From Lithodes maja (lineage: Eukaryota > Arthropoda > Malacostraca > Decapoda > Lithodidae), in the NCBI GenBank assembly GCA_037953745.1, contig JBAKBP010007140.1, positions 1-64,000 on the forward strand: 64,000 nt of DNA, written 5' to 3'. Shown here piece after piece: positions 42,501-51,929 of this stretch; the first letter of the stretch is position 1; each line of letters starts with the position of its first letter. The notes beneath the pieces are model-generated. The model was not told the DNA's origin. It made no database searches and was given only the letters and a program-made list of their open reading frames with translations. The position numbers and the translations under genes are program-made.

Positions 42501-44872
42501 GGGACACGCCCCTCCCGATTGAGTTACAAGATACTTGGCGGTTGATTCGGTCGGACCTTTCCACATGTTGCAAGGTCCAACTTAATCGTCAGGTTATTAG
42601 TGGTCAACAGGTGGATCTACATGCCTTTTCTGATGCTAGTAATAGTGCATACGGTACTGCCATATACATATGCAATGGTAGTGAAGCGACGCTGGCTATA
42701 GCGAAGGCCAAAGTAGCCCCTATAAAGAAGATCACAGTTCCTAAATTAGAACTTACTGCATTGCTTCTGTCTGCTCGTCTAATAAAGTTTACACTGGATG
42801 CTTATGCAGACGTACTACAGATTAATAACGTCTATGTCTGGAGCGACAGTCAAATAGCGCTTTCATGGGTACACAGCCAGAAAGTGTTACCTGTTTATGT
42901 TTCTAATCGCACTGATGAGATTCATGACTTAGTTCCTACAGCTACATTTCGCTATGTGAGCACCAGGGATAACCCCAGTGACATAATTTCACGGGGGATC
43001 TCGGCACAGCAGTTTATGTCTTCCTCTATTTGGTGGCATGGACCTCCATGGCTTACATCTCCAACTGAGTGGCCTCAGGATTTCAGGGATTACATATCTG
43101 ATCCTTCAAGTCGGCCCCAAGATGATGTGTTAAGTAGTTCGAATGTGAGTACTACACATCAGGATAACAAGTTGGTAGAGTGGGAACGTTACGGCAGCTA
43201 TGATCAAGTAATACAGGTATTTGCATGGATATACCGTTTCATTAACAACATGAGAAGTCGGGCTCACGGGTCTTTCCTTAGTGAAGATTCGAAGCATATC
43301 AGACTCCATGAATTGAGATCAGCAGAAGCAAAACTAATATGTTTAGTACAAAGGGAATCTTATCCTACTGAACATCAAATCCTGAGCAAGGAGTCAAAGG
43401 CCAAACCCTCAAACTTAATGAGGCAGCTAGGATTATATATGGAAGGAGGCATTATTAAGTGTAGAGGCAGGATACAAAAAGCGGACATTACTGATTCTGC
43501 GAAATATCCTGTCCTCCTTAGCTCCTCTCATTTGATTACCAAACTGTTGATTCGCCAATGCCATAGGACCTGCCTACATTTTGGCGTAAATTATGTTCTG
43601 GCGTATATGCGACAACGTTGGTGGATCCCTAAGATGCGACAAGCAATTAAAGGGATCCACAATAGCTGTACTATCTGTAAAAGATTACAGGGTAAGCCTT
43701 ACTCCCCAGTTGATCTACCTCCCTTGCCTGAGTTCAGGGTACAAAGGACTGAACCATTTCAGGTAACCGGGGTAGACTACACCGGAGCGATTCATGTTAG
43801 AGAATCGCCCGGTAATATCATAAAGGTATATGCCGTCCTATTCACATGTGCGGTAACCAGAGCGATTCATATTGAATTGATTGACGACCTATCCAGTGAG
43901 GGTTTTTTGCATACTCTAAGACGCTTTGCAGGCCGCAATGGTTTCCCTCAAATTATTATGAGCGATAATGCGACTTGTATTGTCGGGGCCTCTAAATATC
44001 TCCAGAGTTTAATGGATGACCCGCAGGTTGTGGCTACCCTCACTGGAAAGGGTTGTCAGTGGAGATTTATACCAGCACGTGCACCATGGTTCGGGGCGAT
44101 TTGGGAGAGAACAATCGGTATCGTCAAATCTGCCTTGAAGAAGGTACTAGGAAGGGCACTGGTGACCAGCCGGGAGTTGCAAACCATCTTAATAGAAATT
44201 GAGATGTCAGTCAACGACAGGCCCTTGACCTATACCTCGGCAGATGTTGATGACCTCTTACCCATTTCGCCTTCCATGATGACACGTGGACGAACCCTTA
44301 ATACCTTTCCTAAATCGTCCGTAAATGACGAAGATCTGCTAGACCCTACGTTCGGCAATGCTGACGCCACACGTCGTCGCTTCCAGTATGTAAACAAGGT
44401 GTCCGACGATCTATGGAAACGGTGGACCCAAGAATATTTGCTGTCTCTTCGCGAGCGTTACTCTCATAAGATCAAAGGGACGAATCAACGATGGCCTCGT
44501 ATCGGGGATATCGTCCTGATTCATGATGAGCGTCCTAGGTTATTTTGGAAGCTTGGGAGGATTATCGATTTGTTCCAGGGCATTGATGGTCTTATAAGGG
44601 TTGCTAGAATACGAACTTCGACTGGGGTTACTACTCGCCCAGTCGTAAGGTTATATCCCCTGGAGCAGGATGTAGAACTGCCGGATGATCCTGGCGTCTC
44701 TACTGATACCCCTCCGCGGAAGAGTGCTGGTGACAGTACTCCTCAAGGTGGGGCAGCTGATAATGAGAAGGATGATCCTCCTCAGGCTTCAGGTGGCGCT
44801 CGTCCCAAAAGGAGGGCGGCTATGAGTTCCGTGGATCTTTGGAGATCAAAGATCAAACTAGGTGATCTTTGA
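39539..44872 (+). CDS. BEL/Pao gag-pol polyprotein, intact (1,777 aa)
   Basis: Single frame from ATG to TGA. Domains by approximate residue: gag DUF1759-type (LPKLTLPTFSG at ~110); three Cys/His knuckles (310-380; CKLCSVHGHLWYQC, CTSCLARDHFNSTC, CKYCKGKHWFSLC); DUF1758-type aspartic protease (RTLLDQCSQRSF, ~436, where a Gly after the catalytic Asp is expected but Cys is present); RT (RIVYDCSAKS ~738, ADIEKAF, catalytic YVDN ~865); RNase H (HAFSDASNSAYG ~1028, WSDSQIALSW); integrase H2C2 (~1340-1385) and DDE core (VDYTG, SDNAT, WERTIG; ~1410-1530); DUF5641-like tail (~1655-1710). Normal BEL order and length. Element 1 has the same DQC and YVDN residues, so these are family traits rather than decay. 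Confidence 0.95.
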   Translation: MTDLKKLKILKGGMKGSLNRCLRDLDEFLISATADQIKGKFATVTKSLATYDSYAQQVYGLLTVTDDVEEEMSADLVYFEDVNTALARLSSTQKTTSVKDTGTPKATGFNLPKLTLPTFSGDSATWTGFWDIFECSVHHNKTLTSIQRFTYLRGQLKGEALKLVEGYKLEATSYESAVELLKRTYGRVEVIKTALITKFFTLDPPSYDVADLKEYYASFESLLRSMETMAVTKEEIFSVNILNKIPSPLREILRRQLSDSPLNLEALVQVYQTEVFNTESTGHYRQVEMSPSTAAFPVQTSPKQKRPISLGCKLCSVHGHLWYQCPKYPKATQKISKAKSLKLCTSCLARDHFNSTCTNSYIKPCKYCKGKHWFSLCTQSDRHDGKEKGRTPKESHEKSKSEGDKVSAMSIASRECQLLPTMMLPVVGSNNNTIMTRTLLDQCSQRSFVLRSSIPQLKCTSKGQENLRLHGFTGEIDSSDYDIVEISYVYRKKVCPIKAVVVDTLPSFYIASEIQPHLKYLRSKGYKLADDQLSANNGIMLLVGADYYYDLVHPGYRRVDKLIMLPTIQGYAISGSYATSSQDTQVEVVTVLKVAVSPIDKYIRPNVPDNTCTDIDKLWDLDNIGIDPHELDRESKLALSSYEETVTYDSGRGQYVVRLPWNDNKSKLPTNFHLALGRLRGLQKQFVKDPSYCETYAAVLAEQVQRGFVERVDLNEYGDNIHYLAHHGIKKDSSTTPVRIVYDCSAKSSDRSYSLNDCLYTGPSLVSDLAQIMLRFRCHKFAWIADIEKAFLMLQLHREDRDSTRFLWPRDPMDLDSEYLVYRFRVVLFGATCSQFLLNATILRHLEEAGLDPDFKNEIKQGIYVDNLQGTGDNEDLLLKRCWEIRDIFAKAHLYLREWATNSDLLKGQFTSDGVATENSEVKFLGHKWDTTTDCISFCQTPCGSELMTKRNCLSLSARLFDPLGFLLPVTIRARMFLQQLWRLKLDWDTPLPIELQDTWRLIRSDLSTCCKVQLNRQVISGQQVDLHAFSDASNSAYGTAIYICNGSEATLAIAKAKVAPIKKITVPKLELTALLLSARLIKFTLDAYADVLQINNVYVWSDSQIALSWVHSQKVLPVYVSNRTDEIHDLVPTATFRYVSTRDNPSDIISRGISAQQFMSSSIWWHGPPWLTSPTEWPQDFRDYISDPSSRPQDDVLSSSNVSTTHQDNKLVEWERYGSYDQVIQVFAWIYRFINNMRSRAHGSFLSEDSKHIRLHELRSAEAKLICLVQRESYPTEHQILSKESKAKPSNLMRQLGLYMEGGIIKCRGRIQKADITDSAKYPVLLSSSHLITKLLIRQCHRTCLHFGVNYVLAYMRQRWWIPKMRQAIKGIHNSCTICKRLQGKPYSPVDLPPLPEFRVQRTEPFQVTGVDYTGAIHVRESPGNIIKVYAVLFTCAVTRAIHIELIDDLSSEGFLHTLRRFAGRNGFPQIIMSDNATCIVGASKYLQSLMDDPQVVATLTGKGCQWRFIPARAPWFGAIWERTIGIVKSALKKVLGRALVTSRELQTILIEIEMSVNDRPLTYTSADVDDLLPISPSMMTRGRTLNTFPKSSVNDEDLLDPTFGNADATRRRFQYVNKVSDDLWKRWTQEYLLSLRERYSHKIKGTNQRWPRIGDIVLIHDERPRLFWKLGRIIDLFQGIDGLIRVARIRTSTGVTTRPVVRLYPLEQDVELPDDPGVSTDTPPRKSAGDSTPQGGAADNEKDDPPQASGGARPKRRAAMSSVDLWRSKIKLGDL

Positions 44873-44937
44873 CTTCGATGTCCTTTTGTTGTTCTCTGTA
44901 TATAGCTCCTGTATATCATTTTTGGTGGCGGGCAATA

Positions 44938-45501
44938 TGTCGGGAATAGGGTAATGATCCCGACAGTTTTAGGTCCATTAGGACATTTGAATTTGGCGGT
45001 ATCGTATCGCATGTACGATTTCGGCTGGTTCTTTGTGTATTGTAGTTTATTCTTAAGTTAGGTTAAATATTAACTGTAATGTATAAATATCTACATCAGC
45101 TCTAGATGTATTATGAAACCAAGTTATGGGTTATAATTATTATGAGCCGGCAGCCATATGTAATTTCGCGAAGCGATCGGACGCCGGCCCACAGTCTCTC
45201 AATCAACACCGTATAGTAAACATCTCCTCCCCCGGCTCTGACTCAACCCACAGTTCACCAAGTGCTACAACTCCTAAAATATAACAACAGTCTTACATCA
45301 CCAGTCCTCTAAGCTAAGTTCATTGTATGATATTGTATTATGTTAACATTCCTACATGTCATGCAATTGAACTAGCCGTTTGTGGGGGACTGGATTAAAC
45401 CCATCGACGAATACCTCGTTGGTAAATATATTATAATACTATTTGTTGGGATTTTCATGTACCAGTGAACCATAATTGAACCGTTAACTAGATTCCCGAC
45501 A
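44938..45501 (+). repeat. 3' LTR of BEL element 2
   Basis: Starts TGTCGGGAATAGGG and ends ATTCCCGACA, matching the LTRs of element 1. This is the only LTR of this copy. Confidence 0.93.
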
Positions 45502-45790
45502 GATATTATTAATTTTTATTTACAATATTATACAATACAAATGTATTTGTGAAGAGTATTTTATCCATTATTGTATTTATACCAATTTTGTTCCCAGACA
45601 GAGCTGCTGTAGCTGGAGCATCAAGGAGCGGCAAGGGTCACCTCGTGACCGCTTGACCGTGTGAAAATGAGTGGAGTCACACTGAGAGGGGCAATTTTGC
45701 TGAGTGTTTGGGCAATTTTTGACAGAATAAAGTTATATAATTACTAATTCTTGACGGAGACAAACTTTTATAAACCTTGGCATGATATAA

Positions 45791-45836
45791 TTGATAATCC
45801 CATCAATTTACAAACGTAAATTGGTGGGATAATTAA
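45791..45836. repeat. Conserved hairpin in piggyBac element 1
   Basis: Two 21-base arms with about three mismatches around an AAAC loop (CATCAATTTAC AAAC GTAAATTGGTG core). Identical layout at 56568-56613 in piggyBac element 2. Confidence 0.75.
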
Positions 45837-45894
45837 TTTTGTTTTGTATATTGTCATTTCGATTGTAGACACGAAGTTTTCAGTGATATTTGGT

Positions 45895-46045
45895 ATGAGC
45901 TCCTGTGGCATGGTTGGTAAGGTCGTGGACTGGAAAACTCAAAGTGTGGTAGTGTAGTGGGATCGAATCCAGGAGGGGGTTATGGGGAAGGTTTTATACA
46001 GTCTAGAACATTTTTGATACATTTTTTTTTTTTACAAGATCATGC
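45895..46045 (+). repeat. tRNA-derived SINE-like unit (pol III A and B boxes), copy 1
   Basis: A box TGGCATGGTTGG at 45906-45917 and B box GGATCGAATCC at 45960-45970, about 54 bases apart as in tRNA genes with an enlarged variable arm. A partial acceptor-like pairing (CTCCT with AGGAG) surrounds them and a T-run follows. It is not a clean tRNA because the anticodon stem is poor. Present at the same place in piggyBac element 2. Confidence 0.6.
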
Positions 46046-46515
46046 CATTGTATTCAAACAATATGAAATATTCATAGAATATAATATCATATTGTAAGAA
46101 TACAATGACATGACCTTGTTTATTTTTATTTTTTTATTGTTTTATTTTATTATCTTAGTAGGTTTGACAGGATGTATTGAAACATATTTATTTTTGTACA
46201 ATTCATTTGAGGTAAGAAAATAATTATATACACATTACTTAGGCTAATAACAAACATATATATTGATATACTAAAAAAAGAAGGCATATTACATGTAAAT
46301 CTTTGAAACTTATAAACTAAATAATGAAACATACAATTATATAATGTAAAAGCTATATCACAGGGACATCTTTGGAACTTATACATTATATAATATATAT
46401 GTTACATTATGAGGTAGCGTGATCAATTAGGTCAGGTCAGGTAAGGTAGGGCGCGAGTCCAGGGCAGAGCAGGGCACGGGGCGAGTCCAGGGCAGGGCAG
46501 GACAGGGGGCGACAC

Positions 46516-49278
46516 TCAATAATTCTTGAAGGTGTGGTAGTCCCTGAAGCAGTCACCCAGGCAGAGTGGAACTTTGCACTCGGCGCACATTGAGGTGACT
46601 CTTTTGGTGACATGGGGTTTCCTGAGACTGGAGCTGCAGACGGTGCACTGCGCCTGCCTGCGACGAGTGCCAAGCATCTCGGTGTTGATTGGGTAGTGTC
46701 TTTCGACACCCACCTGGATGCGGTCAGGAACGTGATCCCCACGCCATGCCGTACGTCTGTGAGTGGTGGTGCCATACTTCTCCAGGAGTTGGTATGAGAC
46801 GTTGTACACGAACTCCCGGAATTTCAGCTTCTGGTTTGGGGACATATCCTTCTTCACCAACCACAAGTTGTAGGCGTTGAGCATCGTGATATCAACTAGG
46901 TGGAGGAAGAGCTTGTGATACCACTTCACAGTCTTCCTCAGACACTCAACGCCTGACAGCTGACAGTCAGACTTGTCCACCAGGTGCATGTTCTTAGTGT
47001 AGTCCACTACCATGTCGGGCTTGTAGATGGTCTTCCTGGTTCGGTAGTGGATTTTGCCAGAATCCATCTGGGCACCTGTGTGGACGGTGGAAAGCAGGTG
47101 GACGTCTCGCTTATCCTTCCACTTCAGGGCTATCACTTTCCCACACTTCTCGAGCTGCTTGAATTTCTGCCCCTTTCGTCGCCTTCTTCGCACATGCCTC
47201 TCGCGGTGTTCCTGGGCCAGGTCGTCTTCTGAAGGTGTGTCACTGGAGGAGGCATCTGTGAGAGGAATGACATTACCTGTGAACTTTGGCATAAACTTTC
47301 TTGTCTTTCTGACAGTCCCACATGACCCCGTTTGGTTGTCATGAAGAAACTGGCAGAGAGCAGGAGAAGTATACCAGTTGTCAGTGTAGATGATGTGGCC
47401 TTTGCCCAGGTAAGGTGCCAACATTTTCCTGACGATGGCACCTGACATGCCCATGGGGTCATTGGCAGCGGCTTTCGGTATGTCAATGTCAGTGCCTGTG
47501 TACACGATCATGTCAAGCACTATTCCAGTTTCGCAGTCACACAAAACGAAGAGATTGATTCCGAACCTATGCCTTTTCAAGGGGATATACTGCTTGAAAA
47601 CAAGACGTCCTTTGAAGAGCACGAGCGACTCATCAATCACCAAATTGAGGAAGGGGTAAAAGTATTTCCTATACCTCTCCAACAACATGGTGAACACATC
47701 CCGAACTTTCCATATCCTGTCAATCCTGTTAGGATTTTCGTTGTCTGCAAAGTGCATAAATCTTAGCAGCAACAAAAATCTGTCACGAGTCATGAACTTA
47801 TTGAAAGTTGGGGTGGCGATGAGAGGGTCGTGCTTCCAATAGTGTTGCAACACATGCTTCTTGATCAGAGGCATGAGGAACAACAAGGCAAAGAACGTCA
47901 TAAATTCTTCCACAGTCGTATCCACCCAGCCTCGTATTCTCGCTTTTGGAGAAAGGACGTCCAATCTGCCAAACACCCACCTGTAGTAGGCGTTTGTTTG
48001 GGCAACGATGTACGTCATTACCTCCATATCGAAAAAAGCGAGGAAGAAGTCGCTTTCGTTCGCTTGATCGTCACAGGGCCAGTCGTCAGTTGTTCCTGAC
48101 GTCCCAGGATTGAACTGGGGCAAGTCAGGTACAAAATTGACCCCGTCAGACCAATCGAACGAAGGCAGCCCAGGGATCGGAATGTCGTCTGCGTCTGCTT
48201 CATCGTCTGAAATATCGCTTCCATGGTCGCGATACAGCACTGCATCATCATCACCCTCCTCTTCACTTGACAGACGATGCCCTTCCTCATTTTCGTCACC
48301 GACGTCGGACTCACTCCCACTGTCCACTCCCAAATCCCCCCACCCTTGGTCCCGTGCTAGGGCTTCGTCGTCGAAACCCGGGCTGCCAATGCCCTGCGAA
48401 TCACCATCAAACAGCAGGGCGGCATACTTTGATGGTGTCAGAGTTTTCCGGGTCACTTTAGCACGTGCAGGAGTCTTATGGACAGGGACAGCAGAGGCGG
48501 TGGCAGGGGCGGCGGCAGGGGCAGCAGTGGTGCGTGGTCTTGTGGCCCTGGAGGCAGGCAAGATGATGGTGGTGCCTGTCGCTCTTCTCTCTGTTCCTTG
48601 GGCAGGGGTGGCAGGGGTAGCAGGGGCAGCAGGGCCAGCAGTCGCTTTCCCTCTCCCTTTCCCCTTCCCTTTCCCCTTCCCCTTCCCCTTCCCTGTTCCT
48701 TGGGCAGGGGCGGCAGGGGCAGCAGGGCCGGCAGGGACACCAGGGCCAGCAGGGCCAGCAGTCGCTTTCCCTCTCCCTTTCCCCTTCCCCTTCCCTTTTC
48801 CTTGGGCAGGGGCAGTAGGGGCAGCAGAGGCGGCACGGGCAGCAGGGCCAGGGGCGGCTGGTGGTGGTGGTGGTGGTGGTGGTGGTAGGGTCACTGTGGC
48901 TGGCGTACGGGTTCTCTTCCCTACGCCCGTGCCTTTAATTTTTCCTGCCCCCGCAGGTTCTGCAGCCCTAGGGCGGCCTCCTGCGTCGCTGGTACCGGTG
49001 GCAGGGGTGGCAGGGGTGGCAGTGGTAGTGGTTGTTGCAGTGGCCTGGGTCGTGGTGGCAGTGTCCCGAAACACCAATGACCTCTGTACCTTTGTCGTGC
49101 TTGCACGTGTTTTTCGTGCTTTGGGTGCTTGTCTTTCATCCTCAGAGCTGTAGGGCGTGTCGTACTGGTAGGTAGGGTCTTTAGCAGCCACCCTCTGCCT
49201 TCCACGGCGGCTAACACCACCAGAAGGACGGCTGGTTGTGTCATCAGGGAGCGAGCGTGAGGGACGTGTGGGATCCAT
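46516..49278 (-). CDS. piggyBac-family (PGBD-type) transposase, intact (920 aa)
   Basis: DDE transposase that would cut and paste at TTAA. I chose the ATG at 49278 (MDPTRPSRSLPDD), which element 2 shares as MEPTRPSRSLPDD; the frame is open further upstream through the terminal repeat. Residues about 90-330 are low-complexity: Thr/Ala/Pro runs, a nine-Pro run and GKGKGKGKG basic blocks, then an acidic segment. The catalytic domain has LVIDESLVLFKGR (Asp ~549), IIYTDNWYTSPA (Asp ~633) and LVDKSDCQLS (Asp ~768 and ~771), matching the piggyBac D268/D346/D447/D450 pattern. A Cys-rich finger (CTVCSSS...CAECKVPLC..DCF..YH) ends the protein. Longer than typical (~600 aa) because of the N-terminal expansion. 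Confidence 0.93.
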   Translation of the reverse strand: MDPTRPSRSLPDDTTSRPSGGVSRRGRQRVAAKDPTYQYDTPYSSEDERQAPKARKTRASTTKVQRSLVFRDTATTTQATATTTTTATPATPATGTSDAGGRPRAAEPAGAGKIKGTGVGKRTRTPATVTLPPPPPPPPPAAPGPAARAASAAPTAPAQGKGKGKGKGRGKATAGPAGPGVPAGPAAPAAPAQGTGKGKGKGKGKGKGRGKATAGPAAPATPATPAQGTERRATGTTIILPASRATRPRTTAAPAAAPATASAVPVHKTPARAKVTRKTLTPSKYAALLFDGDSQGIGSPGFDDEALARDQGWGDLGVDSGSESDVGDENEEGHRLSSEEEGDDDAVLYRDHGSDISDDEADADDIPIPGLPSFDWSDGVNFVPDLPQFNPGTSGTTDDWPCDDQANESDFFLAFFDMEVMTYIVAQTNAYYRWVFGRLDVLSPKARIRGWVDTTVEEFMTFFALLFLMPLIKKHVLQHYWKHDPLIATPTFNKFMTRDRFLLLLRFMHFADNENPNRIDRIWKVRDVFTMLLERYRKYFYPFLNLVIDESLVLFKGRLVFKQYIPLKRHRFGINLFVLCDCETGIVLDMIVYTGTDIDIPKAAANDPMGMSGAIVRKMLAPYLGKGHIIYTDNWYTSPALCQFLHDNQTGSCGTVRKTRKFMPKFTGNVIPLTDASSSDTPSEDDLAQEHRERHVRRRRRKGQKFKQLEKCGKVIALKWKDKRDVHLLSTVHTGAQMDSGKIHYRTRKTIYKPDMVVDYTKNMHLVDKSDCQLSGVECLRKTVKWYHKLFLHLVDITMLNAYNLWLVKKDMSPNQKLKFREFVYNVSYQLLEKYGTTTHRRTAWRGDHVPDRIQVGVERHYPINTEMLGTRRRQAQCTVCSSSLRKPHVTKRVTSMCAECKVPLCLGDCFRDYHTFKNY

Positions 49279-49435
49279 GACTAGTGCTTGGTTACTGGCG
49301 CGGTGGTGCTTGCACGAGTGCGAGGCGAGCGTTTGGCGGGGTGGTGTCGAGAGTTGACATGTAGTACTATACCCACACCAATTTTCAGCCGCCTGGCTAT
49401 AAACGCGCGGTTTTGGTACGCGTTCAAAAGCTCTG

Positions 49436-49502
49436 CTCTTAAGAGTCTCCCCGCAGTCCGCCGGGGGAACTCTTAAGAGTCTCCCCGCAGCTCCCGGGTT
49501 AA
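49436..49502. promoter_or_regulatory. Right terminal region of piggyBac 1 with paired palindromes
   Basis: CTCTTAAGAG at 49436-49445 and ACTCTTAAGAGT at 49469-49480, each followed by CTCCCCGCAG, then CCCGGGTTAA. The pair recurs in MITEs A and B. Likely transposase-binding motifs, by inference. Confidence 0.5.
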
Positions 49503-50861
49503 TATTCGTGGCCAAGTTAACAAATTTCCATAGCCTAGCCTATAGCTTAGGCCTACGGTCTTGATTTCAATCGTATGGGTGAGTAATTATATCCTACTGT
49601 CTCGATTTATTTATTTCCATTTGAATTGATACTTCTATTTAGTGCGATTTTTATTAGTGCGTGATTTCATGGTCTCACTTGCGAAATAGGCTAGGCCTAT
49701 AGTGGCGCTTCACTTCAGTTAGGCTAGGCCTAGTTAGTTAATTTGATTTATATTAATGTTTTCTTAACCTTAACTAAGTTTAGTAGGTTACCCTAATCCC
49801 ATCAAAATGCCTCAAAGCATGTAGGCTAAATATTGCATATAGGCCTAGGCGTAGGCTATATAGGCTAGGCCTAGGCCTAATCACCGACTCATTTTATTAG
49901 TATCAAATAGGCTAGTGATAATTTTGAAAGTATCATATAAATGGGCAATACAATTTTATTTTATTCTAATCTGAAGCTAGGCTATATTCTGAGCATCATA
50001 ATGAATATAGGCCTAGGCTATTCTACTTTCTATTAAATGACTTAATCTATCTAAAGTAGGCCTATCTATTCTATTTCTATTGCCATCCCCAAAGGGGTGG
50101 ACACGAATGAATCACCTCCTTGCACCTCTGTGATCTGGTGTACCTCCTCCCGAATGGTGCAACATTGCGAATATATACTGATTATTACTGAAGGACTCTC
50201 CCCGAAAACAAGTCGCCCCAACGTTTAATTGCCTATGCCGGACAAACGAAGTGGCCTATCTATAGGCCAATATATTATATATATATTTTTGTTGACAACC
50301 AAAACGGGGTAAGTTCCTCATACAAAATGTGGGACAAAAGTTTTTGGGGCTCTCCATTAACCTAGACTAAAATAAACTGTAGGCCTAGGGCCCAGGCCTA
50401 TTACACTTTCGGTAAGAGTTGTGTTAGCTTAGCGGGCATACCATCCGCTTTGTTTACATAGTCGCACGCTCACAGTTACATAAGTTTCTAATTTGACTGT
50501 GTTTGTATGGCTACTATTTGCCCCTGCTGATAATATATATGATGATGACAATAAGTCATTGGGGATGAGGGGGCAAGGCCCCCCTCAACCAATATTGTAG
50601 AATTTGCATCCCACGGTCGTCGGCCGGTAACAAAATAATTTACCTAACACCTGGCCGTGGGATATGATAAACTCAACCCATTGATTTACCCTTTATTCTG
50701 TAGTTTAAATTGAAAAATAAAAACAGGTTTGTGTCTGCTGATTTGCATTTGGGAACCGGAAATTTCACGAGGTTTGCTGATTTGTGTTTGTGGAAGTTAT
50801 GTTCTGGGTTTGCAAATTTGAGTTTGTGGACTAGATTTTTTGTTTGTGGTGCCCAGCTCTG
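49503..50861. other. Right arm of the hAT-type element, no gene
   Basis: Many TAGGCCTA/CCTAGGC words at 49540-50060, an ATCCCACGG..CCGTGGGAT inverted repeat near 50607-50662, and GTTTGTG-rich sub-terminal sequence. No supported coding sequence. Confidence 0.6.
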
Positions 50862-51929
50862 GAAATGGGCTACCCGGGATAACTCCAGGGCTGATACAAG
50901 CCAATTATGTACGAGCGTACTGCAAAAGCTTCCTCCTAATAACACGCCAGTATTCAATCCCAATTGAGCCAGTACCACCGAATGGGTAAACCTCCCTTAA
51001 GACGGTTGAACCCGTAGAGTTCACCTCCCACTACTCATTAATAACCTTCGGTGGTCCCGTGGCTACAACTGGGATCACTAACTGAAGTTACTTTACTTTA
51101 CTTTAATGATAAACTTTCTTTACCTGGCTACTTGGCAATCCGTTCCAAGGGTCGACAGTGGGGCACCCAAAACGATGGTGCAGAGCCGCCAACGGTTCCT
51201 GCCGGGCAGCAGACACTGACGGGGTTAATATGTGTATGGGTAATGTGGGTGTGTGTTGTGTGTACTGTACTAGGGAATATACAGCAACCCGACAATAACG
51301 TCCCGGCTCTCAACAAAGGCACAAACAAAACCTTACCTATCGACTCCTGGACAGGATCGCCAAGCGCCTCAAACTCCAAGGAAAAACACATGGAACACTG
51401 AAGCTTGATAAAAGCGACACTGATCAAAAGGAACACTGATAAAAACGAACTGATCAAAAGAATTAAATTAACACTATGAGAAAAAAGTAAGTTACGTTAT
51501 TATATAATATGATTATAATAGAACTATGATTAAAATCTAGGACTTCCACTAATATTACGTAAAAAACAAACAAACAAGCAAAAACATATAAAGTCCCACG
51601 AGGTTAGATCACTGGGCACCTCGCTTGTGGGCGTCTGAACTGGAAGTGAAGTAAGTGACTGGCTAAACACAAGAAGTGTCCATTTCCCGCCCTTTTTCCC
51701 CAACAGATGGCGACACTATCGAGGTAATTGTCGTCTGTATCTGTACCAGTTCACCAAGACACAGCACAAGAATTATACATATTACTTCATATTACTTCAG
51801 AATCACAGACAGCTGCCTTCCAAATCATATGAAAACACCGAAACGAAGCGCTTCACAACAAACTCACTTAGACAACAAAAAGGTTCAGTGAAGGCATGAT
51901 GCGACGAAGCGCTTCACCACGGAACTCAC

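Larger units (their letters stand above)
38862..45501 (+). mobile_element. BEL/Pao element 2, intact ORF, no 5' LTR
   Basis: Right end is a full LTR (44938-45501, ...ATTCCCGACA). The left end is not an LTR: the sequence begins TGGTCCTTCG at 38862, which is the primer-binding site. GATAT flanks both ends (38857-38861 and 45502-45506), consistent with a 5-bp BEL target duplication. Leader and gag-pol are co-linear with BEL element 1 apart from lacking the accessory ORF. It sits in piggyBac element 1. Confidence 0.9.
37911..49502 (-). mobile_element. piggyBac element 1 (with BEL element 2 inserted)
   Basis: TTAA at 37911-37914 and 49499-49502. Left end TTAACCTCTCCGCGGCGC, right end (inverted) TTAACCCGGGAGCTGC. 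Co-linear with piggyBac element 2 (54669-60440) except that about 660 bp of element 2 (near 55615-56275) are missing here and BEL element 2 sits at that point. Contains tandem ~220-bp units, an SINE-like unit, a hairpin and the transposase gene on the minus strand. The termini are not good inverted repeats of each other beyond TTAACCY. Confidence 0.9.
37137..50861. mobile_element. hAT-type DNA element (non-autonomous; contains a piggyBac copy)
   Basis: Ends CAGAGCTGGGCAC and GTGCCCAGCTCTG are perfect 13-bp inverted repeats. The 8-bp duplication GAAATGGG is at 37129-37136 and 50862-50869; the other LTR has it once at 5424-5431. An 8-bp duplication with CAG..G termini is the hAT signature. Without the piggyBac insertion the element is about 2.1 kb and has no recognisable transposase. 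The right part (49503-50860) is rich in TAGGCCTA words. Confidence 0.92.

Noticed and set aside
45895..45980. A functional tRNA gene
   Set aside because: A and B boxes fit, but the anticodon stem and acceptor pairing are poor and the unit sits inside a transposon; treated as SINE-like.
48110..49153. 347-codon open frame on the plus strand
   Set aside because: It lies opposite the low-complexity GC-rich N terminus of the transposase and reads only Ala/Gly/Val runs; a shadow of codon bias. The same holds for 59220-60125.
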